Source: JBGPYB01 sp041493035
Lineage (GTDB): Bacteria; Acidobacteriota; Vicinamibacteria; Fen-336
Length of the DNA stretch: 18,026 nt
Reading direction: 5' to 3'
NCBI GenBank assembly: GCA_041493035.1
Contig: JBGPYB010000099.1
Location: 1-18,026 of the forward strand
Shown: positions 12,581-18,026 of the stretch, piece by piece
Layout: each line of letters begins with the position of its first letter
How positions within the stretch are numbered: the first letter of the stretch is position 1
The notes under the pieces: model-generated
The model's input: only the letters and a program-made list of their open reading frames with translations
Told to the model about the DNA's origin: nothing
The model's database searches: none
Translations under genes and position numbers: made by a program

Positions 12581-15487
12581 ATGCGACACAATATCCTCAT
12601 CGCAGTGGCTCTGCTGTTCGCGACGGCCGGGCTCGCGGTAGCTCAAGGCTCTCAGACCAGCACGCTCTCGGGTACGGTGCAGTCCAACGACAAGCAGCCC
12701 CTCCCAGGCGTGACCGTCACTGTCAAGTCCGACTCCATGCTCGGAACGCGCACGGCCGTCACGGACCCGAATGGCGGCTACATTTTCAAAGGTCTGAATG
12801 CGGGGGCCTACAAGGTCACCTACGCGCTGACCGGCTTCTCGACCACGGAGAAGACCGTGACCCTGGCCCTCGGGGCCACGGTACCTCTCGATGCGAGCCT
12901 CTCACTGGCCACCGTCTCGGAGACGGTCACCGTGACCGCCGAAGCACCCACCCCCCTCACCACCACCCAGGTGGGAGCCAACATCAAGTCGGACGTCGTC
13001 GACAGCCTGGCGACCGGGCGGGGGATCCAGGCGGTGGCGTTGCTCGCCCCCGGCCTCACCGACAAGACGCCGAACGCCGGGCAGGTCACGATCGCGGGCA
13101 GCTTCGCCTTTGACAACGTGTTCCTCCTCGACGGCACCGACATCAACGACAATCTCTTCGGGAGCCCGACCAACGTCTTCATCGAGGACGCCCTCGAGGA
13201 GACCCAGATCCTGACCTCCGGGATCACGGCCGAGTACGGCCGGTTCAGCGGCGGCGTGATCAACGCGGTGACCAAGCGGGGAGGCAACAAGTTCGCGGGC
13301 AGCTTCCGCGTGAACCTCAGCAACCCGGCGTGGCGGGACGAGACCCCGTTCGAGAAGGACGCCATCGCAAAGGGGACCGGCAAGGAGCGGGAGGACAAGC
13401 TCAGCAAGTCCTACGAGGCGACCTTCGGGGGACCGGTCGTCAAGGACCGGCTGTGGTTCTTCGCGGCCGGCCGCAAGGAGTCGAGCGCCACCCAGAGCAC
13501 CACCGCGGAGAGCGGGCTCCCCTTCACCCAGACGCGTGACCAGAAGCGGGGGGAGATCAAGCTCTCGGGCGCCATCACCCCGAACCACACCCTCCAGGCC
13601 ACGTACACGAAGCTGTCGGACACGATCTTCCGACTCCCCTTCGGGGCCTCGGTGGACCTCGACCCCACCCACATGGGCATCCCCGTCGGGCAGCCGGGCG
13701 ATCTCCTCTCCGTGAACTACAACGGCGTCCTCAAGCCGAACCTCTCCCTCGAGGCACAGTATTCCCGAAAGAAGTTCAGCTTCGAGAACTTCGGCGGCAC
13801 GAGCACGAACCTCATCGACTCGCCCTACCTCGCGGAGACTATTGGCTTCTTCGCCTACAACGCTCCCTACTTCGACGCCACCGACCCCGAGGATCGGAAC
13901 AACAAACAGCTCACGGCGGCCCTGTCATACTTCGCGTCCACGAGCGGCTTCGGCAAGCACGACATCAAGCTCGGGTACGAGCACTACACGAGCACCCACA
14001 CCGGCGGGAACTCGCAGTCCTCGACCAACTACGTCTTCTACACGGACTACCTCACCGACGACGCCGGCAAGCCGGTCTTCGACAGCAACGGCTACGTGAT
14101 CCCGGTGTTCACCCCCGGCTTGAGCCAGATCCAGAACTGGCAGGCGGTCCGCGGGGCCCAGAGCGACCTCACCACCCAGGCCGCTTTCGCGAATGACAAG
14201 TGGACGCTCAACAACCACTGGTCGTTCAACGCCGGCTTCCGCGCCGAGTGGCAGGGGGGGAGCGCCACCGGCGGCATCAAGCCGGTCAGCGCGAGCCGCA
14301 TCGTGCCGCGCCTCGGGGCGTCCTTCGACGTGCGGGGCGACGGCAAGTTCAAGCTCGAGGCCACCTACTCGCACTACGCGGGCAAGATCAACGAGACCCA
14401 GTTCACCAACAACACGAACGTCGGCAACCCGAACGCGATCTACTCTCTCTACAGCGGCCCCGCCGGCCAGGGCCGCGCGTTCGGTCCCGGAATCGATCCC
14501 GCGAGCTACCCCGAGGTCATCGGGGGAACGTTCCCGACGGCGAACGTGTTCTCCGACAAGAACATCAAGTCGCCGGTCACCAAGGAGTGGACGGCGGCGG
14601 CGGGAGTCGATCTCGGCCACGGCGGCTACCTCAAGGCCATCTACACACACCGCAAGACGAACGACTTCGTGCAGAAGTTCGTGAACACCAGCACAGGCAC
14701 GACCGATGTGGCCTCGAACGGCGTCGAGTTCGGCACGTTCTCGAACCAGCTCTGGGGCAACAGCAACGACGGCCTGCGGAAGTACGACGGCCTCCAGTTC
14801 CAGGGCGCCTACCGCATCACCAATCGCTGGAACTTCTCGGGCAACTACACTCTCCAGATCAACAACGACGGCAACCAGGAAGGCGAGGACACGAACAGGC
14901 CGGGAGCGCCTTCGATCTTCCCCGGCTACTACCCCGAGCTGTTCAACGAAGCGCGCAGCTACCCGATCGGCCGGCTCAACGGCTTCGAGCAGCACCGGGC
15001 GCGGGCCTGGACGACCTACGACGTCGGCATTGGCAAGGCAGGGGACCTGAACTTCGGGCTTCTCTATCGCCTCGACTCGGGGCAGGCCTACAGCATCCGT
15101 TCCACCGGCCGGGGCCTCACCCCGGTGCAGCGGGCGATCGGCAACGCCCTCTATCCGGACCTGCCGACCACCCAGACCATCTTCTACTCGCTGGGGCGGG
15201 GCTCGGAGACCTACGCGGGCTCCAACCTCTTCGACTTCGCCCTGACCTACTCGGTGCCGGTCTACCATTCGTTCAAGCTCTGGGTGAAGGGCGAGATGCG
15301 CAACATGTTCAACTCCACGCCGCTCATCGTCACCAACATCACGGTCTCGCCTGATCCCAACAGCCCGAAGGATGCCCTCGGCATCCCGACCGGCTACATC
15401 AAGGGCGCCAATTTTGGCAAGGGGACCTCGACCTCGCACTACCCCTTCCCGCGCGAGTACTTCGTTACGGTGGGATTCCGCTTCTAG
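12581..15487 (+). CDS. Oar-like TonB-dependent outer-membrane receptor
   Basis: This 968-residue protein has a signal peptide (1-22, ending LAVAQ) and an N-terminal carboxypeptidase-like regulatory Ig domain (about 26-110: SGTVQSNDKQPLPGVTVTV, DPNGGYIFKGLNAGAYKV). A TonB-box-like SETVTVTAEAP (113-123) precedes a plug (about 125-235: NVFLLDGTDINDNLFG, EYGRFSGGVINAVTKRGGNKF). The rest is a 22-strand-type beta-barrel ending in FVTVGFRF with the terminal Phe expected for Bam insertion. Such receptors import large or scarce substrates using TonB energy; Acidobacteriota and Myxococcota carry many Oar-type copies. The ATG at 12581 is chosen because it starts the signal peptide; the frame is open 27 codons further up without meaning. 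It follows the sulfatase/TPR gene by 214 bases and may have its own promoter. An intrinsic terminator stands 26 bases after the stop. The ligand is unknown. Confidence 0.93.
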   Translation: MRHNILIAVALLFATAGLAVAQGSQTSTLSGTVQSNDKQPLPGVTVTVKSDSMLGTRTAVTDPNGGYIFKGLNAGAYKVTYALTGFSTTEKTVTLALGATVPLDASLSLATVSETVTVTAEAPTPLTTTQVGANIKSDVVDSLATGRGIQAVALLAPGLTDKTPNAGQVTIAGSFAFDNVFLLDGTDINDNLFGSPTNVFIEDALEETQILTSGITAEYGRFSGGVINAVTKRGGNKFAGSFRVNLSNPAWRDETPFEKDAIAKGTGKEREDKLSKSYEATFGGPVVKDRLWFFAAGRKESSATQSTTAESGLPFTQTRDQKRGEIKLSGAITPNHTLQATYTKLSDTIFRLPFGASVDLDPTHMGIPVGQPGDLLSVNYNGVLKPNLSLEAQYSRKKFSFENFGGTSTNLIDSPYLAETIGFFAYNAPYFDATDPEDRNNKQLTAALSYFASTSGFGKHDIKLGYEHYTSTHTGGNSQSSTNYVFYTDYLTDDAGKPVFDSNGYVIPVFTPGLSQIQNWQAVRGAQSDLTTQAAFANDKWTLNNHWSFNAGFRAEWQGGSATGGIKPVSASRIVPRLGASFDVRGDGKFKLEATYSHYAGKINETQFTNNTNVGNPNAIYSLYSGPAGQGRAFGPGIDPASYPEVIGGTFPTANVFSDKNIKSPVTKEWTAAAGVDLGHGGYLKAIYTHRKTNDFVQKFVNTSTGTTDVASNGVEFGTFSNQLWGNSNDGLRKYDGLQFQGAYRITNRWNFSGNYTLQINNDGNQEGEDTNRPGAPSIFPGYYPELFNEARSYPIGRLNGFEQHRARAWTTYDVGIGKAGDLNFGLLYRLDSGQAYSIRSTGRGLTPVQRAIGNALYPDLPTTQTIFYSLGRGSETYAGSNLFDFALTYSVPVYHSFKLWVKGEMRNMFNSTPLIVTNITVSPDPNSPKDALGIPTGYIKGANFGKGTSTSHYPFPREYFVTVGFRF

Positions 15488-15513
15488 CGCACGGCGGACT
15501 TTCGACGTTCCCG

Positions 15514-15545
15514 GCGGGGCGGCTTCGGCCGCCCCGCTTTCTTTC
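15514..15545 (+). terminator. Rho-independent terminator after the receptor gene
   Basis: A perfect 10-base-pair stem GCGGGGCGGC/GCCGCCCCGC closes a TTCG tetraloop (15524-15527) and is followed by TTTCTTTC. It lies 26 bases after the receptor stop. The T tract reaches the mrp stop codon (15544-15546) on the other strand; no T tract follows the stem on the minus strand, so it serves mainly the receptor. Confidence 0.9.
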
Positions 15546-16614
15546 AGGCCGTCTGGACGACGCGCAGCACCCGCATGCTCTGGATCGAGATCTGAGCCGC
15601 CACCTTCCCGGCGATCGCGGCGAAGGCCTTTGCCGCGGGGGCTTCTGGAGCGGCGGAGACGATGGGCTGCCCTTCGTCTCCACCGGAGCGAACAAGTGTG
15701 TCGATGGGCACTTCTCCCAGGAACGGGATCTTCATCTCCTCGGCCATGTTGCGGCCGCCGCCGTTCCCGAAGATGTCGGTCCGCTCGTTGCAGTGGCCGC
15801 ACAGGAAGTAGCTCATGTTCTCGACCACGCCCAGGATCGGTATGTTGAGCTGGCGGAACATGCCGACGGCCTTGCGGACGTCGGAAATCGAGACGCCCTG
15901 GGGCGTCGTGACGACGACGGCGCCCGCCACCGGCACGCTCTGGGAGAGGCTCAGGGAGACGTCGCCCGTCCCCGGCGGAAGATCCACGATCAGGTAGTCC
16001 AGCTCTCCCCACACGACGTCCCGCATGAACTGCTGCACCGCGCCATGGAGCATGGGTCCCCGCCAGATGACGGCCTGGTCGGGGGGAACGAGCATCCCCA
16101 TGGAGATCACCTTGATGCCGTGGGCCTCGGGGGGGATCATCTTCTTGTCGTCGCTGACCTCCGGCCCGTCTACGATCCCCAGCATCTGGGGGATGTTGGG
16201 GCCGTAGACGTCGGCGTCCATGAGGCCGACGCGGGCACCCTTCCGCTGCAGGGCGACGGCCAGGTTCACGGACGTCGTGGACTTTCCGACGCCCCCTTTT
16301 CCGGCCCCCACCGCGATGATGTTGCGGATCCCCTCGATCGCCTGGCGCCCGAAGCCACCGCGCGCGCGCACGCTGGCCGTCATCGTGGCCCGTGCCGCCG
16401 TCACGCCCGAAAGCGCCGCCACCTTCGCCTCGGCTTCGGCCTTCATCTCGTCGCGGACGGGACAGGCCGGAGTCGTCAGCTCGATGGTGAAGTCGACCTC
16501 CCCGCCGTTGATCTTCACGTCCTTGACGAACTCCAAGGCCACGATGTCCTTGTGAAGATCGGGGTCCTGCACGGTCCGAAGGGCGTCCAAGACCTGCTCT
16601 TGTGTCACGCTCAC
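15544..16614 (-). CDS. mrp: Mrp/ApbC/NBP35-family Fe-S cluster carrier ATPase
   Basis: This 356-residue cytoplasmic P-loop protein carries and delivers Fe-S clusters. An N-terminal MIP18/PaaD-like domain (1-80) has TTPACPVRDEM with C51. The ATPase domain (97-345) shows the deviant Walker A GAGKGGVGKS (103-112), the switch region LMDADVYGPN (131-140), DLPPGTGD (211-218) and the cluster-binding C272 and C275 in FLCGHC. Length and order are those of bacterial Mrp. The GTG start at 16614 is supported by GAGG (16622-16625) seven bases upstream. It is the last gene of the ccdA operon, 15 bases after the TlpA-like gene. Its C-terminus extends about ten residues after the usual end (SMRVLRVVQTA), of no evident meaning. 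Confidence 0.95.
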   Translation of the reverse strand: MSVTQEQVLDALRTVQDPDLHKDIVALEFVKDVKINGGEVDFTIELTTPACPVRDEMKAEAEAKVAALSGVTAARATMTASVRARGGFGRQAIEGIRNIIAVGAGKGGVGKSTTSVNLAVALQRKGARVGLMDADVYGPNIPQMLGIVDGPEVSDDKKMIPPEAHGIKVISMGMLVPPDQAVIWRGPMLHGAVQQFMRDVVWGELDYLIVDLPPGTGDVSLSLSQSVPVAGAVVVTTPQGVSISDVRKAVGMFRQLNIPILGVVENMSYFLCGHCNERTDIFGNGGGRNMAEEMKIPFLGEVPIDTLVRSGGDEGQPIVSAAPEAPAAKAFAAIAGKVAAQISIQSMRVLRVVQTA

Positions 16615-16617
16615 GGC

Positions 16618-16625
16618 ATCACCTC
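16618..16625 (-). promoter_or_regulatory. Strong Shine-Dalgarno of mrp
   Basis: GAGGTGAT in the 15-base gap between the TlpA-like stop and mrp places GAGG seven bases before the GTG. It fixes the unusual GTG as the start. Confidence 0.7.
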
Positions 16626-16629
16626 GATA

Positions 16630-17127
16630 TCAGCGCGGCGCGAGAGCCACGTCGACGGCCTGCTGAAGGCGCGCAAACTTGTCAGGGTTGCTCCCCACGG
16701 TCTTGGAGACCAGGGTCCCCTGCGGGTCGATGACGAACGTCGTGGGAAAGCCTTGGTTGGCCTCGTAGGAATCCTGCATCTTCTCATCGCCCAGAAGCTG
16801 ACGATAGGGGATCCTGTGATCCCGGACGAAGTCCTGCACTTCGTTGGGCTCCCCGGAATCGAACACGACGCCGACGACCTCGACGCCCCGCGCCTGGTTC
16901 TTCCTCCAGAACTCGGCGTAGTCGGGGATCTCGGCAATGCAGGGGCCGCACCACGTGGCCCAGAAATCGAGGACCACGACCTTCCCCTTCAAGGACGCGA
17001 GGCTCACGGACCCGCCTGAGAGGTCTCGGAGATCGAACTGAGGCGCCACTCCGAGCTTCTGTTCGGGGGCCTTCCCGCAACTCGACAGGAGCAGCGCGAC
17101 CAGGGCTACGTACGACGCTCGGCGCAT
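16630..17127 (-). CDS. TlpA/ResA-like thiol-disulfide oxidoreductase, lipoprotein
   Basis: This 165-residue protein is a membrane-anchored thioredoxin-fold reductase acting outside the cytoplasmic membrane, for example on apocytochrome c or other disulfides. A lipoprotein signal ends in LLSSC (Cys17), and after an AhpC/TlpA-type strand region (FDLRDLSGGSVSLASLKGKVVVLDFWATWCGPC overall) the active site is W59-C60-G61-P62-C63. The cis-Pro loop is GFPTTFVID (P128). It sits directly below ccdA, which supplies electrons to such proteins, and 15 bases above mrp. The ATG at 17127 has no Shine-Dalgarno; instead TATAAT lies six bases upstream, suggesting a leaderless transcript as an alternative to read-through from ccdA. 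Confidence 0.93.
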   Translation of the reverse strand: MRRASYVALVALLLSSCGKAPEQKLGVAPQFDLRDLSGGSVSLASLKGKVVVLDFWATWCGPCIAEIPDYAEFWRKNQARGVEVVGVVFDSGEPNEVQDFVRDHRIPYRQLLGDEKMQDSYEANQGFPTTFVIDPQGTLVSKTVGSNPDKFARLQQAVDVALAPR

Positions 17128-17133
17128 TTTTTG

Positions 17134-17139
17134 ATTATA
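17134..17139 (-). promoter_or_regulatory. TATAAT placed for leaderless transcription of the TlpA-like gene
   Basis: A perfect -10 hexamer lies in the 24-base gap after ccdA. Six bases (CAAAAA) separate it from the ATG, so the canonical +1 would be the A of the start codon. No -35 match is seen at 17 bases (local sequence GC-rich). Function is inferred from position alone. Confidence 0.45.
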
Positions 17140-17151
17140 CGGGGTCCGGCG

Positions 17152-17889
17152 CTACCCGACCCGGGTCAGCGAGGGGAAGAGCCTCGAAAAAAAGCTCGAC
17201 AGCAGCGTCAGGCGGTTGGTCACGAGGAGGACGCCCACGCCCACGAGCAGGGCGCCTGCCACGAACTCCACGGCGCGCATGTGGCGCCGGAGCCGCCCGA
17301 AAGCCGCGAAGAAGCCGTTCACCGCCAGCCCCGACGCGATGAAGGGGATCCCCAGGCCCGCCGAATAGGCCGCCAGGAGCAGGACGCCCTGGCCGACCGT
17401 CTCCTGCTGCGAGGCATACAGGAGGATCGCCCCCAGGATCGGCCCGATGCAGGGGGTCCAGCCGAACGCGAAGGCCAGCCCCACGACGTAGGCCCCGATG
17501 AGGCCGAGGGGACGGGTCTTCACCTCGGCACGCTTCTCGTACAGGAGCCACTTGATCGGGAGAATCCCCGCGGTGTGAAGGCCGAGGAGAATGATCACGA
17601 CACCGCCAATCGTGCCCAGGGTCCGCTTGTACTGCTGGAGGTAGTAGCCGACGAACGTCGCCGCTGCGCCCAGAGCGATGAAGACCGTCGAGAAGCCTAA
17701 GACGAAGAAGACGCTCGTGATGGCCACGCGCCGGGCGAGGCTCGAGGGAGTCTCGGCATGCTTGAACTGCGTCACGTTGACCCCGGAAATAAACGACAAG
17801 TAACCGGGGACGATGGGCAGGACGCAAGGGGAGATGAACGAGAGGACCCCCGCGCCGAAGGCTCCGAAAAGAGAAACCGACGAGCTCAT
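17152..17889 (-). CDS. ccdA: CcdA/DsbD-type thiol-electron transporter
   Basis: This 245-residue inner-membrane protein has six to seven helices and moves reducing power from cytoplasmic thioredoxin to extracytoplasmic thiol proteins, as in cytochrome c maturation. The paired redox cysteines are C22 in FISPCVLPIVPGYLSF and C147 in GWTPCIGPILGA, the hallmark half-sites of the CcdA family. Length matches single-domain CcdA. The ATG at 17889 has GGAG four bases upstream (CTGGAGTCTC). It heads the operon with the TlpA-like lipoprotein and mrp. The TAG ends 24 bases before the TlpA-like start. A weak TACACT -10 candidate lies just above the Shine-Dalgarno, but I do not rely on it. DsbD domain-only homologues would look alike. 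Confidence 0.94.
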   Translation of the reverse strand: MSSSVSLFGAFGAGVLSFISPCVLPIVPGYLSFISGVNVTQFKHAETPSSLARRVAITSVFFVLGFSTVFIALGAAATFVGYYLQQYKRTLGTIGGVVIILLGLHTAGILPIKWLLYEKRAEVKTRPLGLIGAYVVGLAFAFGWTPCIGPILGAILLYASQQETVGQGVLLLAAYSAGLGIPFIASGLAVNGFFAAFGRLRRHMRAVEFVAGALLVGVGVLLVTNRLTLLSSFFSRLFPSLTRVG

Positions 17890-17953
17890 GAGACTCCAGT
17901 GTAAACGCCCGGACCGGGCTCTTGGCGCCCGCCGACGTCAAAGATCGTCAAAC

Positions 17954-18026
17954 CTACTGGACCCGCTCCAGCATCAGGTTGTCGCAGGCTTTACGCCCCA
18001 GCTTCGCGAGGTCGTACCAGCGCCCC
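17954..18026 (-). CDS. C-terminal end of an unidentified gene (cut by window edge)
   Basis: On the minus strand an open frame enters from the right edge and ends at TAG (17954-17956), giving GRWYDLAKLGRKACDNLMLERVQ. The start lies outside. The 23 residues are helical and charged but too few to assign a family. It would lie 64 bases upstream of ccdA on the same strand, so it may share its transcript. Another frame cannot be excluded. Confidence 0.4.
   Translation of the reverse strand, partial: GRWYDLAKLGRKACDNLMLERVQ

Noticed and set aside
13925..16012. Minus-strand frame of 695 residues opposite the receptor
   Set aside because: Antisense to the receptor barrel, crosses the terminator and mrp; the composition is Arg/Val/Gly shadow-like.
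15793..17019. Plus-strand frame of 408 residues opposite mrp and the TlpA-like gene
   Set aside because: Rich in His/Asp/Gly as expected for an antisense reading of a GC-rich gene; no family motif.
17905..17925. GCCCGG-T-CCGGGC hairpin upstream of ccdA as a terminator
   Set aside because: The loop is too small and no real T tract follows, only GTTTA.

Overview
This is a GC-rich bacterial chromosomal window. The gene content suggests an Acidobacteriota-type organism: an Oar-like TonB-dependent receptor with an N-terminal carboxypeptidase-like regulatory domain, a sulfatase-superfamily/TPR fusion lipoprotein with a 'TLPAH' active-site motif, a PilZ protein with a 'KIRIPFIQRAQ' motif, and an FHA/IPT membrane protein. 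This placement is an inference from family flavour; there is no rRNA or marker gene in view. Start codons are often not ATG: rhomboid, the small 81-residue ORF, FHA/IPT, sulfatase/TPR and mrp use GTG, and trmJ and namZ use TTG. I saw no phage, insertion sequence, integrase or CRISPR.

Layout. Bases 1-554 hold no convincing gene. Bases 555-758 carry tRNA-Asp(GUC) and tRNA-Val(UAC) on the minus strand, both with encoded CCA. Their sigma70-like promoter sits on the stop codon of the preceding rhomboid gene. Bases 799-2938 hold a minus-strand pair, poly(A) polymerase (pcnB) then rhomboid protease. Bases 3011-4081 encode a membrane acyltransferase of the HGSNAT/DUF1624 type on the plus strand. Bases 4059-5428 are a tightly packed minus-strand operon: a PilZ protein, a TrmJ-like RNA methyltransferase and an unknown 81-residue protein. 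Next comes a divergent promoter region with an inverted repeat carrying TTGACA on both strands. Bases 5597-9185 are a plus-strand pair: a large FHA-TM-IPT protein translationally coupled to a NamZ/DUF1343 exo-muramidase. An EamA exporter (minus, 9196-10140) is divergent from the sulfatase/TPR lipoprotein (plus, 10234-12366). The Oar-like receptor (12581-15487) follows and ends in a strong intrinsic terminator. Bases 15544-17889 are a minus-strand redox and Fe-S operon, ccdA, a TlpA/ResA-like lipoprotein, then mrp. The right edge holds the C-terminal tail of another minus-strand gene.

How it fits together. Most genes are housekeeping or envelope functions: RNA metabolism (tRNAs, pcnB, trmJ), membrane quality control (rhomboid), extracytoplasmic thiol chemistry (ccdA and the TlpA-like protein) with Fe-S delivery (mrp), and cell-surface or cell-wall functions (HGSNAT-like, FHA/IPT, NamZ, sulfatase/TPR, Oar). 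The most original element is the FHA/IPT protein. It has a degenerate phosphopeptide-binding module inside and an IPT stalk plus unrecognised domains outside, and is fused by an 8-bp gene overlap to a peptidoglycan-fragment hydrolase. The tightest regulatory curiosities are the inverted-repeat divergent promoter at 5474-5536 and a TATAAT box placed exactly for leaderless transcription of the TlpA-like gene.
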